Source: Bacteroidota bacterium
GTDB taxonomy: Bacteria > Bacteroidota > Bacteroidia > Chitinophagales > Chitinophagaceae
Reading direction: 5' to 3'
NCBI GenBank assembly: GCA_016715505.1
Contig: JADJZY010000003.1
Span: forward strand, 124,001-188,000
DNA length: 64,000 nt
In this document: in pieces, positions 27,141-36,321 of the stretch
Layout: the number at the start of each line of letters is the position of its first letter
Numbering within the stretch: position 1 is the first letter of the stretch
Notes under the pieces: model-generated
The model's input: the letters and a program-made list of their open reading frames with translations, nothing else
Databases searched by the model: none
Told to the model about the DNA's origin: nothing
Made by a program: the position numbers and the translations under genes

Positions 27141-28589
27141 ATGAAATGTACAAATTCAGGCATCATTTTTGTTCCATTTCTTTTCTTGAAAGCATCTTTC
27201 TTATTGGGCATTTTTAACTTTATTATTACTGCGATGGTTTGTGCTCAGGGGCATTCATTATTTTTTAATGCTACCGGACAAAATGATGTAGATCGCGTGA
27301 AGATTTCTATCAATCCACAACGAGCTGTGGATGTAGCCCATGATTTTACCATCGAATGGTGGATGAAGGCTTTACCTGGCGATAATGCTTCCACATTTTG
27401 CGATGGTAGTAATTGGTATTATGCGCATATCATCATTGATCGTGATATTTTCGGTCCGGGTGACTTTGGCGATTACGGTGTGGCACTTGGAAATCATCAT
27501 ATCATGTTTGGGGTCGAAAATAATATCAGTGGTGTCACGAGTGGCATTTGCGGAAATATGGTTGTAGATGATGGCAACTGGCATCATGTTGCCATTACCC
27601 GAAAATCTTCGAATGGTGCGATTCAACTTTTTGTGGATGGTCAACTGGATGCCCAACTGAATTCAAGCCCGAATACCGGCAATATCAGTTATCGCGACAA
27701 TCGCTCAACTGCTTATCCCAACTCGGATCCTTTTTTGGTTTTGGGTGCGGAGAAACACGACTATGTCGGATCACTTTATTACAAAGGCTGGATAGATGAA
27801 CTTCGAATTTCAGATACCATTCGCTACCAAAATAATTTTATTATCCCAACTCAGGCTTTTTCACCGGATCAAAGAACAGCCGCATTGTATCACTTTGATG
27901 AAGGTTCAGGGAATCTGGTTGGCGATGTTGCTTATCAATCAAATTCACCCTCTCCGGGTATTCGTCAAAGCAGTAATACCGGATATCCAATGTGGTCTAA
28001 TCAAACCCCTTTTTTAACTCCAACTATGCATGGCAAAATTTGGATAGAAGGTTATTTCGATCATCCACAAATGTCACCGGTATTATATTATCAAGGGCAA
28101 TCGTCAGATACCAATCTCTGTGATACCATCACGTGTATTTGGAATCAGCCTGCTGCTCCATATTCATTGATTGCCAGTGCGAAAGTACTTATTCACAGAA
28201 ATGGATGGTTTCAGGTTCCGATTCCACCAATGGTATTCAATCAGTTCGCATACCTGCAAATAAAACATCGAAATTCGATTCCGGTTTGGAGTGCTACCCC
28301 GATGCAGATTATATCCGGACTATCTTTCGATTTTACTTCATCTGCGAATCATGCCTATGGGTCCAATTTAAAGGAGTTGAGTTCAAGCTCTTGGGCCCTT
28401 TATAGCGGGGATCTCAATCAGGATGATGTGATTGATGGGTTAGATTTTAATGAATGGGAGAATGTCAATAATCAGTTTGCTGCGGACTACCAAAACTCCG
28501 ATTTAAATGGAGATGGAGTGGTTGATGGTTTAGATTTTCTTTATTGGGAAAACACTTCTCTGGCCTTTGTGGGAATCATCACACCCTGA
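27141..28589 (+). CDS. Secreted LamG-domain protein with dockerin-like repeats
   Basis: This protein of about 482 residues has a signal peptide (cleavage near CAQ, residue 32) and a LamG/concanavalin A-like domain (about 33-260), with FTIEWWMKA, DDGNWHHVAITR and IQLFVDGQLDA. The C-terminus holds two calcium-binding dockerin-like repeats: GDLNQDDVIDGLDFNEWEN and SDLNGDGVVDGLDFLYWEN. There is no T9SS sorting domain. It may bind glycans or other surface proteins. The ATG at 27141 is preferred to a GTG four codons earlier. It converges with nhaA. Confidence 0.78.
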   Translation: MKCTNSGIIFVPFLFLKASFLLGIFNFIITAMVCAQGHSLFFNATGQNDVDRVKISINPQRAVDVAHDFTIEWWMKALPGDNASTFCDGSNWYYAHIIIDRDIFGPGDFGDYGVALGNHHIMFGVENNISGVTSGICGNMVVDDGNWHHVAITRKSSNGAIQLFVDGQLDAQLNSSPNTGNISYRDNRSTAYPNSDPFLVLGAEKHDYVGSLYYKGWIDELRISDTIRYQNNFIIPTQAFSPDQRTAALYHFDEGSGNLVGDVAYQSNSPSPGIRQSSNTGYPMWSNQTPFLTPTMHGKIWIEGYFDHPQMSPVLYYQGQSSDTNLCDTITCIWNQPAAPYSLIASAKVLIHRNGWFQVPIPPMVFNQFAYLQIKHRNSIPVWSATPMQIISGLSFDFTSSANHAYGSNLKELSSSSWALYSGDLNQDDVIDGLDFNEWENVNNQFAADYQNSDLNGDGVVDGLDFLYWENTSLAFVGIITP

Positions 28590-28602
28590 TACATGACAGG
28601 CG

Positions 28603-29766
28603 CTATGATTTTTTTGAAATGGACTTAGCAAATCGCTTTTTCAATGCAAAATATAATATCGTCCAGCCGAATAGGCCGGCCAAACAGGAGTATAGCAAGA
28701 TAACCAATTTGGTATTTTGTATCAGCTCAGCCTGATTAAATGCAAGAAGAGTGATAAAAATGGACATCGTAAAACCGATACCCCCGAGAAAACCAACGCC
28801 TAAAATGAATTTCCAATTCAGGTCAGCCGGCAGTTTACAAATACCCGATTGAACAGCGAAAAAGGAAAATAAAAATATGCCCAATGGTTTACCAATGAGT
28901 AATCCCATTCCAACACCCAAAGCCGAAGCTTCGGAGATGAGACCTCGCAAATCACTGCTCACCGGAATGGCCGTATTGGCGATTGCAAAAAGGGGCAGAA
29001 TGATGAAGGCTACCGGTTTATGTAAAACATGTTGAAGTTTGTACGATGGTGATGTTGGACTGCCGTTTCCAAAAGGAATGGCAAATGCCAGAAGCACTCC
29101 CGTGATCGTAGCATGTACGCCAGACTGATACATTAAAATCCACATTCCAATTCCGGAGATGAGATATGGCCATAATTGATGAATGCGCATCCTGTTCAGA
29201 ATCAGTAGGAAAGCCCAGATACCGAGTGCTAAAAATAATTTTATCCAAATAATGCTTTGTGTATAAAAGAGGGCAATCATGATGATGGCGCCTAAATCAT
29301 CAATCACCGCCAAAGCCGTTAAAAAAAGTTTTAAGGACGTGGGAACCTGATTACCCAGCAGCGACAATATTCCAATAGCAAAAGCAATATCCGTGGCCAT
29401 GGGTATACCAGCTCCTGATTGGGTGGGCAAGCCCCAATTAAACAACAAAAATATTAATGCCGGAACGAGCATGCCACCCATCGCACCAAACACAGGAAAT
29501 AAAGCATCTTTGGGTTTCGACAATTCGCCATGATAAATTTCTCGTTCCAGTTCAAGACCAATCAACAAAAAAAAGATACTCATGAGTCCGTCGTTGATCC
29601 AATGACTAATACTAAACGGACCTATGCTGCTTTCCCAGAATTTTTGATAGGAAGCACCAAACGAAACATTGGAAAGCACAAGTGAAGCAATTGCACAAAA
29701 GATGAGTAATAGTCCGCCGGCTTTTTCACTATTAAAAAACTCCTTAAATAGTCGGGTTGCTTTCAT
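28603..29766 (-). CDS. nhaA: Na+/H+ antiporter NhaA
   Basis: This 387-residue, roughly 12-segment membrane protein exports Na+ in exchange for H+. The ion-binding aspartates appear in VIDDLGAIIMIALFYT, and the ATDIAFAIGIL motif is present. GGMLVPALIFL and GIGFTMSIFI are also typical. Length is normal. Its start lies 22 bases inside the end of the upstream antiporter gene, so the two are translationally linked; both belong to a three-gene operon beginning with the dapB-like gene. Confidence 0.95.
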   Translation of the reverse strand: MKATRLFKEFFNSEKAGGLLLIFCAIASLVLSNVSFGASYQKFWESSIGPFSISHWINDGLMSIFFLLIGLELEREIYHGELSKPKDALFPVFGAMGGMLVPALIFLLFNWGLPTQSGAGIPMATDIAFAIGILSLLGNQVPTSLKLFLTALAVIDDLGAIIMIALFYTQSIIWIKLFLALGIWAFLLILNRMRIHQLWPYLISGIGMWILMYQSGVHATITGVLLAFAIPFGNGSPTSPSYKLQHVLHKPVAFIILPLFAIANTAIPVSSDLRGLISEASALGVGMGLLIGKPLGIFLFSFFAVQSGICKLPADLNWKFILGVGFLGGIGFTMSIFITLLAFNQAELIQNTKLVILLYSCLAGLFGWTILYFALKKRFAKSISKKS

Positions 29767-30943
29767 CTACGGAAGGAGTTAAAGGTTTTTTGTATTTCAT
29801 CAAACCAAACATCATCACCAATGCACTGAGGAGAATCATTTGTGTGATCAATGACTGATCCACTTGTATGATACGCTGTGAGGCCGGGATTGATAAAAAT
29901 AACAGAATCGTGATAAGCCCCCGAGGTGCAATATAAACCAAAGGGTTAGCAGGATATTTGAATAATTTCAAAACGATCCAGCGTAAAAGGAAGATACCTG
30001 CTGTAAATCCAATTGCCGGAATGATGGTGGAAGTATTCAGGATGTCAGAGAGTTTTAATAGAAATCCAAATAAAATAAAAAATAAAGCACGAACCAGAAA
30101 AGCTAACTCGGTGGTTATTTCTTTAAACTTATGCACCTCTGCACTAAAATTTTCCGGATGAAATCGATTGATGAATTTTAGGTTTCTCAGCTCGTCAATA
30201 TTGCCCACAAAAAGCCCGAACAACAAAATAAAAATGAGGGCAGGCAAGTGAAATACTTTGGAGATGGCATAAATGAGAATCACTAAAATAACCAACGGCA
30301 GGTATTTGATATGATGTTTGATGTGGCCTAAAAGAAGGGCCAATAACAGGGTCGCCACGAATGAAATCACCAGCATCAGAATCAGTTCAAATGAAAAAGT
30401 CATGAAGGATGTGGAATTGATGTCGTCATTCATGACAATGAAATTAAAAAACAGTACACCGAATATATCCGACAAACTACTTTCGTAAGTGATAAATTCC
30501 TTTTGATCTTGGATTAAATTTTTTGCACTGGGAATGGCGATGGCGCTACTAATGATGCCGATTGGAATGGCATTGGCCAAAGCAGATTTAAGGGGTACCT
30601 GTTCAAAATGATTGAAGTAGAGCGCAATGCCCGTGCTTACTAGCAAAAGTGGAATGAGGGCGATGAGTGATGCATTCAGGATGAGCCGCATTTTATTGCG
30701 ATTAATTTCGAGTTCCAAAGCTCCTTCCAAAACAATCAGAATCAAACCAACCGTTCCCAAGAGGGGCAAAACCTCATTGAGGTTCGGGATTTCTATGCCC
30801 AATTTTTCACTCAAGGCCTTTACCACAAAGCCCATGAGCAGCAACATCATCACCGAGGGCACTTTCGTTTTACTGGCTGTGATATCGAACAAATACGCCA
30901 GCAATAAAAGCACAGATAAGGTAATGATGATAGAAGTAGTCAT
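29744..30943 (-). CDS. CPA-family cation:proton antiporter
   Basis: This 399-residue protein has about 11-12 hydrophobic segments and the fold of monovalent cation:proton antiporters (Na_H_Exchanger family). The ESSLSDIFGVLFFN segment carries an acidic pair typical of the transport site. It has no C-terminal TrkA or CBS domain. Together with NhaA, directly downstream and overlapping, it points to a role in Na+ or K+ and pH balance. It begins 3 bases after the dapB-like gene. Confidence 0.88.
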   Translation of the reverse strand: MTTSIIITLSVLLLLAYLFDITASKTKVPSVMMLLLMGFVVKALSEKLGIEIPNLNEVLPLLGTVGLILIVLEGALELEINRNKMRLILNASLIALIPLLLVSTGIALYFNHFEQVPLKSALANAIPIGIISSAIAIPSAKNLIQDQKEFITYESSLSDIFGVLFFNFIVMNDDINSTSFMTFSFELILMLVISFVATLLLALLLGHIKHHIKYLPLVILVILIYAISKVFHLPALIFILLFGLFVGNIDELRNLKFINRFHPENFSAEVHKFKEITTELAFLVRALFFILFGFLLKLSDILNTSTIIPAIGFTAGIFLLRWIVLKLFKYPANPLVYIAPRGLITILLFLSIPASQRIIQVDQSLITQMILLSALVMMFGLMKYKKPLTPSVDESNPTI

Positions 30944-30946
30944 ATT

Positions 30947-31702
30947 TTATGCAGCAAAATAAGGACCCAAAATATCTTCGAAATGATAAAAACCGACTTC
31001 TTTTGAAATTAAATTTTGAGCAACAAACAATGCACCATTTCCAAAAGCTTCTCTGGAAATACTTTCATGGATTAATCGAACAGTTTGGAAAGGAAATCCA
31101 AAAATCACTTCATGTTTGCCGACTATACCCCCGGCTCGAATCGCATTAATGGAATCCTGATTTAAGTTCAATGCATCGGCAATTTTTATGGCAGTACCAG
31201 AAAGGCCAACTTTTTCTTTGAAATGTTCTTCAATGATTTCTATATCTACCCAAGGAGCAATTTTTTTCAAATAACGAGAGGCAAAAAGAAGATAATTCAC
31301 ACCCAACGTGATATTCGGAGACCAAAAGATAGTATTCTCATTTGATAAGGATTTTAAGTAGGCAATTTCATTGTCCGAATAATGAGAAATAGCAGAGATT
31401 ATTTTAATTTTTTTTGCGGAGGCTATTTTTCCATAACTATAGATACTCGATGCAGCCGAAAAATCAATGATAAAGTCTACTGGATTATCGGTTAAAAGTT
31501 CTTCTATATCTGTACCCATTGAAGAGAAAATTTTACCCGGTTCATCGGAATCTATGCCCAAAAATTCCGGTACATTTCTGCTTTCTAATGAATGGCTTTG
31601 GCGCAATACCCATTCTAATGAAAACTCCTGATTTTGGAGTATGACTTGTGCAACCGCTTTGCCGGTCTTACCAAATCCTATTAATCCGACTTTAAACTTC
31701 AT
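30947..31702 (-). CDS. DapB-like dihydrodipicolinate reductase homologue, divergent
   Basis: This 251-residue protein has an N-terminal Rossmann domain (VGLIGFGKTGKAVAQ) and a DapB C-terminal domain (SPNITLGVNYLL, then SGTAIKIADALN and AIRAGGIVGKHEVIFG). Where classical DapB has HHxxKxDxPSGTA, this protein has EEHFKEKVGLSGTA: the first His is Glu and the Asp-Ala-Pro part is replaced. It may be a divergent tetrahydrodipicolinate reductase for lysine and peptidoglycan synthesis, or may have another substrate. It heads an operon with two antiporters. The ATG at 31702 lies 3 bases after a -7 box. Confidence 0.75.
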   Translation of the reverse strand: MKFKVGLIGFGKTGKAVAQVILQNQEFSLEWVLRQSHSLESRNVPEFLGIDSDEPGKIFSSMGTDIEELLTDNPVDFIIDFSAASSIYSYGKIASAKKIKIISAISHYSDNEIAYLKSLSNENTIFWSPNITLGVNYLLFASRYLKKIAPWVDIEIIEEHFKEKVGLSGTAIKIADALNLNQDSINAIRAGGIVGKHEVIFGFPFQTVRLIHESISREAFGNGALFVAQNLISKEVGFYHFEDILGPYFAA

Positions 31703-31705
31703 CTT

Positions 31706-31713
31706 CAAAGATA
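31706..31713 (-). promoter_or_regulatory. -7 promoter box of the dapB-like operon
   Basis: Minus strand TATCTTTG ends 3 bases before the ATG, the tightest spacing in the window. Confidence 0.45.
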
Positions 31714-31838
31714 CCAAATTAGTGACATCAACGGTTCAATTACTGTTATCGTTTTGTTTGCTCAAGAATTATCAATACATACCTCAATCGTTGGATAACA
31801 AAGTTTAGATCATTAAAAAGCAGCGATGAGATTACAAA

Positions 31839-32960
31839 TTACCATTCACGGTCATTCACAATATTACGCAATAAAACATGGACACCACCTTTTTTTAAGT
31901 CATTCTCAGCAATGCCCTTTTCCATGCCGGGGTCGTATAGTGTAACGGTATGACCAAAATCAAGATCAACAAAAATTCGATCATCAATGCGCCAGCCATA
32001 ACCTTTGATAACACTTCCTCTTTTCATAAAAGTATCGTCAGTTTTTAAATCTTCATCCAGTTCGATGGCCAGCAAATCGCCATCTTCAAAATTTTTATAT
32101 TTACCTTTTACATGAGCCATGATATAAGTGACCTTGGTTTTATCAATTTCATTTTGGATGCTATTGTCCTTTTTTTTCTTTTTGTAAATCTTTACTTCCA
32201 TGTTGTCAAAAGCAAGGTCCTTTTCATTGACGTCTGCACCGGCTTGTTTCTTCACCGATTTCTGATTAAAAACATTGTAACCCATGTTTTTCATATAGAG
32301 TTCAGGGTATTCAAACAATTCTTTCACAGCAATTAATTTGTACACATAGGCAGCCGTTTCCGGATTGAGTTGCATACTAAAATAATCCTGCCCCTGATTG
32401 CGGATAGCCCGGAAAATATTGCCTATGCCAAAATTGTAGGCCGCGGTTGTGAGCACCCATGATTGTACTTTATATTTTTTAGCAATCTGGCTGTAATAAC
32501 TTTTTAAATGACGGCAGGCGGCATCGGTAGATTTATAGATGTCGTCTCTTTCATCGCCGGGATCGCCAATACGCAGACCGAGCTCAACAGCAACGTCAGG
32601 CATAATTTGCCAAAAGCCTCTCGCTTTCGCTCCGGATTGTGCATTGGCTACAAAATTACTTTCCACAATGGGGAGGTACATAAAATCGCGCGGCACATTA
32701 TTTTTAATCAGATAGGCTTGTACGATTGGAAAATAGCGCATACATCTTTGCCGAAGAGCCACCATATTCACCTGTGGAATCTGACGGCGGATGATGTTCA
32801 TGAGTTTGTTGGCTACAAAATCGTTTTCAACCGGAATATGTTCACCACATAATAATATTTCATGATGAAAAGAGGCCCGTGAACTCATTACTCCCATCAT
32901 AAAAATGAACGTAAACAAAAGACTGCGAAAAAGAATCATATGGGAAAGATATTTTTTCAT
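31839..32960 (-). CDS. MltD-like lytic transglycosylase at end of T6SS operon
   Basis: This 373-residue exported protein has a signal/anchor (about residues 8-28), then an SLT domain: catalytic Glu in LPIVESNFVANAQS, then ARGFWQIMPDVA and TTAAYNFGIGNI. The second half (about 215-373) is an extra domain with no LysM repeat that I can see. Such enzymes cleave the glycan strands of peptidoglycan. It starts 4 bases after the TraN-like gene, at the end of the tss operon, so it probably opens the cell wall for the T6SS envelope complex (inference). A general cell-wall role is the alternative. Confidence 0.82.
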   Translation of the reverse strand: MKKYLSHMILFRSLLFTFIFMMGVMSSRASFHHEILLCGEHIPVENDFVANKLMNIIRRQIPQVNMVALRQRCMRYFPIVQAYLIKNNVPRDFMYLPIVESNFVANAQSGAKARGFWQIMPDVAVELGLRIGDPGDERDDIYKSTDAACRHLKSYYSQIAKKYKVQSWVLTTAAYNFGIGNIFRAIRNQGQDYFSMQLNPETAAYVYKLIAVKELFEYPELYMKNMGYNVFNQKSVKKQAGADVNEKDLAFDNMEVKIYKKKKKDNSIQNEIDKTKVTYIMAHVKGKYKNFEDGDLLAIELDEDLKTDDTFMKRGSVIKGYGWRIDDRIFVDLDFGHTVTLYDPGMEKGIAENDLKKGGVHVLLRNIVNDREW

Positions 32961-32964
32961 ATCC

Positions 32965-34795
32965 TTATTTAAATCGGGATAAACGATTCATTTCCTCGTT
33001 GTACAATCGACCATCGAAATAAATCGAATATGACTTTTTCTTCTTACGGTCTTGAATTTGAATGGCAAACTGGCCATCCTGATTGGTATTTACCGCACGT
33101 GTGGCAATCACAAACCAGGCTGTTTGATGGGGCGGAATAACCGGAAAGGCGTATTCCTTGACAGCGTTATTAAACACACTATCCCGGGCTATACTTTTGG
33201 AGGCCATATAAACAGGGCGCAAATAAGCACCGGATGAATCGCGGTATTTATACCAGGCTACTGTGCTCACACCCGTGAGAAAATCTTGTTCAGAATCGTT
33301 ATTGATTTCAATGAGATAATAGGCATTCACACCGGAAAAATGGATACCTTTTAAATTCATTTTCACATCATCTACCGGCTCAGCCTGCATATTCTGCGCC
33401 AAGGAAGGTTTGGCAAAAATTTGTTCAACGGCCAATTTATTTTGTGTGTTTTCTGCACTGAGGTAAAAGTCGGCGGCGAGTTGCTGATCCATCGGCGGAT
33501 CTTGTAAGGCAATACCGGGGTAAGCATTAAACAGGCCGGCATGGGAATATCTTTTACGAATTGAATCCACTCTTTTTTGAGCCGCCAGTTTTTGTTCTGC
33601 TTCTAATTTTTTTAATCGTTCCTGTTCACGCATTCTTTCTTTTTCCGCAGCGAGTTTGCGATCGGCTTCTTCTTTCTCTTGTCGCTTTTTCTCAGCCAAT
33701 AAACGCTGCTCTTCGGCTATGCGTTCTTGTTCAATACGTTTTTCTTCGGCCTTGATACGAGCAGTTTCTGCATCACGTCGTTTTTTTTCTGCCAGGGCCG
33801 CTTCGGCATCTTCTTTTTCTTTTTGTTTTTTGGCAGCGAGTTCTTTAGCAGCTAATTCCTGTTCTTGTTTTTTGAGTTCTGCTTTCTTTTTTTCATCGAG
33901 TGCTTTTTGCCGCTGTTGTTCGAGGATGGCGGCTAATTCCGCATCTCGCTTTTCCTTTTCTGCTTTACGTTGAGCCTCTTTTTCTTTTTTGAGCAATTCT
34001 TCCTGCTCCTTCCTTTCCTGCTCTTTGCGTTTGGATTCAGCCAAAGCAAATTCTCTTTCTTCTTTTTCTTTTGTTTTTTGGCGGCAATGGCTTTTGAGGC
34101 TTCTTCTGATTCTTGTTTTCGTTTGGCTTCGGCGGCTTCCTGCGCTTGTTTTTCTTTTTCAGCCAATGCTGCTTCTTGTGCCGCTTTTTCTGCTTCCAGT
34201 GCCGCAATACGATCTTTTTCCAATTGAGCGGCCTTTTCTTTTTCCCGACTTATTTTCTCTTGCTCCTTTTTTTGTTGGGCTTCCTTTTTTCACGGGCTTT
34301 GCGTTCTTTATCTGATTCTACCGGGCTTTCTTTTTTTTCTTCAGCCTTGGGTGTTTCTACTGCCACTCTTTTCTCTGTTTCCATCGCCAAGACCGGCGCT
34401 TGTATGCTGCTGTTTTGTTTGCCGACATACTTCTTCAGTTCTTTCAGGTTGGAGTAGTCGTAATACAATCGCACTTTATTTAAATCTACATTTCGTTGAA
34501 ACTGAATGATAAAATTATGGGTACGATCACCCTCTACCACAATGAGATTGGTAGAACCCGGATTGGCATCGCTGCTTTTAATCGCCACGGAATTATCGTT
34601 GTCCCTTACCTGAAAAGTGTAACCTCTGCGATCACCAAATCGACAATCTTTAATTTCTTTATTGAACTTTAGAATGGTAAGCATGTTTTCAGAAATGGTA
34701 ATCACTTCACCATTCAGCTCTTGCGCCTGAAGAGGATGTACAAAGGGGAACAATAAATGCAACAGCAGTACGAACGTACTGAACTTCTTTTTCAT
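32965..34795 (-). pseudogene. TraN/VirB9-like (DUF4138-like) protein with long coiled coil, two frameshifts
   Basis: A signal peptide (residues 1-25, ending LQAQ) is followed by a domain of about 115 residues resembling the N-terminal part of Bacteroidota TraN, the VirB9 counterpart (FNKEIKDCRFGDRRGY, NPGSTNLIVVEGDRTHNFIIQF). A Glu/Lys/Ala/Gln-rich coiled coil of about 280 residues follows, then a C-terminal domain (LKGIHFSGVNAYYLIEINN, VIPPHQTAWFVIA) like DUF4138. One-base losses at the T6 run 34285-34290 and the T5 run 34063-34067 break the frame; corrected, it has about 610 residues. It sits in the tss operon after the response regulator. Either it is a periplasm-spanning T6SS part, or it is a remote TssQ/TssR relative. 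Confidence 0.65.
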
Positions 34796-34863
34796 AACTG
34801 CATTTGGTTTGGTCTGCAAATTAGGTTTTTTTAAGGGGCTTGCAAAAATTTTCAAGGGGATCC

Positions 34864-35526
34864 TCAGGCGCCATTTAACCCGAGGAAGGCTTTATTTTCA
34901 AGGGCATAATGCACCAAAGCGGCGGTATTTTTTAAATTTAATTTAGCCAGTATATTTTTTCGATGGGTATCGACAGTCCGATTACTCAAAAATAATTTTT
35001 CGGCAATTTCAATATTGGTATCTCCTTCAATGATTCGTTGAAGAATTTCAGTTTCCCGGGCGGTCAGCAATTTTTGTTCTGCTTTACTGGGGAGTTTGCC
35101 ATGTTTTTGTTTGTATAAAAAATCTTTGAGCTCATGCGCATATTCCTGAATCACGTAATAACCACCCTCTGTCACTGTTTGAATGGCATGCACCAGTTCT
35201 TCTTCATCGGTATTTTTAATGATATACCCGCGGGCTCCTGCTTCAAGCATTTTTGATACACTTGCCGAACCGGCCAGCATACTGAGTGCAATGATGGCCA
35301 AATCGGGTTTTTGTTTCATGGCAGCGAGTGTGGCATCATACCCATTCATTTGGGGCATATTGATATCCATGAGAATAAGATCGATTTCTTTTTCCTGCAA
35401 GCTGTGCATGACTTCCAATCCGTTATTGGCAACTGCACAAATTTCAAATTGCGGGTAAGTAGATAACAACATTTTTAAACCTTTGATAAACATCAGATGA
35501 TCATCGGCAATCAGGATTCTGGTCAT
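34864..35526 (-). CDS. NarL/FixJ-type response regulator in T6SS operon
   Basis: This 220-residue protein has an N-terminal receiver domain (residues 1-125) with the acidic pocket IADDH, phospho-acceptor Asp near 54 in LILMDINMPQMNG, and conserved Lys in GYIIKNTDEEE. The C-terminal LuxR-type HTH (about 150-215) contains LTARETEILQRIIEG and TVDTHRKNILAKL. Its start overlaps the histidine kinase stop by 4 bases, marking a cognate pair. Its place inside the tss operon suggests it controls the T6SS, perhaps through the divergent promoter gap at 43.3-43.6 kb. Confidence 0.93.
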   Translation of the reverse strand: MTRILIADDHLMFIKGLKMLLSTYPQFEICAVANNGLEVMHSLQEKEIDLILMDINMPQMNGYDATLAAMKQKPDLAIIALSMLAGSASVSKMLEAGARGYIIKNTDEEELVHAIQTVTEGGYYVIQEYAHELKDFLYKQKHGKLPSKAEQKLLTARETEILQRIIEGDTNIEIAEKLFLSNRTVDTHRKNILAKLNLKNTAALVHYALENKAFLGLNGA

Positions 35527-36311
35527 ACGATATCGGGTTGAATGTTTTTGTAAGGGATTTCTATATTCATCGACATGCCCTGATTGGGCCTGCTTTCAAG
35601 ATGCCAGTTGCCTCCCATACTATCTACATGGGCTGCTATATTTTGTATTCCATAGCCCTTGCTTTTTTTGGCTGTATCAAATCCCTTGCCATCGTCTTCG
35701 TAAAGAAACACCACATTTTCTTCGAAGTGTACCATGGATATATGAATATTACGGGGTGAAGCATATTTCATACTATTGTTGATGAGCTCCTGACAAATCC
35801 GGTAAAAGGAATGTTCGGCATTGCTGTGGATGGGCATATTAAAAGCATCCAGATTGAGTTCAAAATCAACATGGCGCACACGACTAATATTGTCAGCAAG
35901 TTCATGTAAAGCGATGATGAGGCCATTTTCTTTTAAAGCCCTTGGACTTAAATTAAATAAAATATTGCGTAATTCACGAATGGCACTATCCAGAATTTGT
36001 AAAGCATGTTCTTTCACCAACTCCGGATTATAATGTGCTTCCTTATCGGAGGCTTGCATATATAATTTTAGCGTTGTGAGTCTTACGCCATAGTCGTCAT
36101 GCAATTCACGGGCAATTCTGCTTCGTTCTTCTTCCTGGGCTTGCAGCATGGCTTTGAGTAATTCGGTTTTTTTATCTTTTTCCCAACGAATGCTGTAACG
36201 ATGAAAAATGTTCAACACCACAAAAAACAACGGAATCATAAATATGACAATCCATACAGATACTTGCATAAAGAGCAGGGGAAGGCCGGGTATTTGTAAA
36301 GAGGCAGTCAT
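35523..36311 (-). CDS. HisKA_3 sensor histidine kinase in T6SS operon
   Basis: This protein of about 262 residues has one strong membrane segment (about residues 12-33), a dimerisation/phosphoacceptor domain of the NarX/DegS class (QEEERSRIARELHDD, His in ELHDD) and a HATPase domain with NNSMKYA (N box), DDGKGFD (G1) and GYGIQNI (G2). There is no sizeable periplasmic sensor, so the input is probably membrane-borne or cytoplasmic. I chose ATG 36311 because GGAGG precedes it and it starts 10 bases after the tssF stop; a longer form starting at 36416 would overlap tssF. Confidence 0.88.
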   Translation of the reverse strand: MTASLQIPGLPLLFMQVSVWIVIFMIPLFFVVLNIFHRYSIRWEKDKKTELLKAMLQAQEEERSRIARELHDDYGVRLTTLKLYMQASDKEAHYNPELVKEHALQILDSAIRELRNILFNLSPRALKENGLIIALHELADNISRVRHVDFELNLDAFNMPIHSNAEHSFYRICQELINNSMKYASPRNIHISMVHFEENVVFLYEDDGKGFDTAKKSKGYGIQNIAAHVDSMGGNWHLESRPNQGMSMNIEIPYKNIQPDIV

Positions 36312-36321
36312 ACTTCCTCCA

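Noticed and set aside
33561..34457. Several long plus-strand open frames rich in Ser, Phe and Leu
   Set aside because: They are shadows of the Glu/Lys/Ala coiled-coil coding strand, with no independent start signals.
32965..34795. Remnant of a conjugative transposon (TraN)
   Set aside because: No other tra genes, relaxase or integrase lie nearby, and the gene is packed within the tss operon with a 4-base gap to the next gene.
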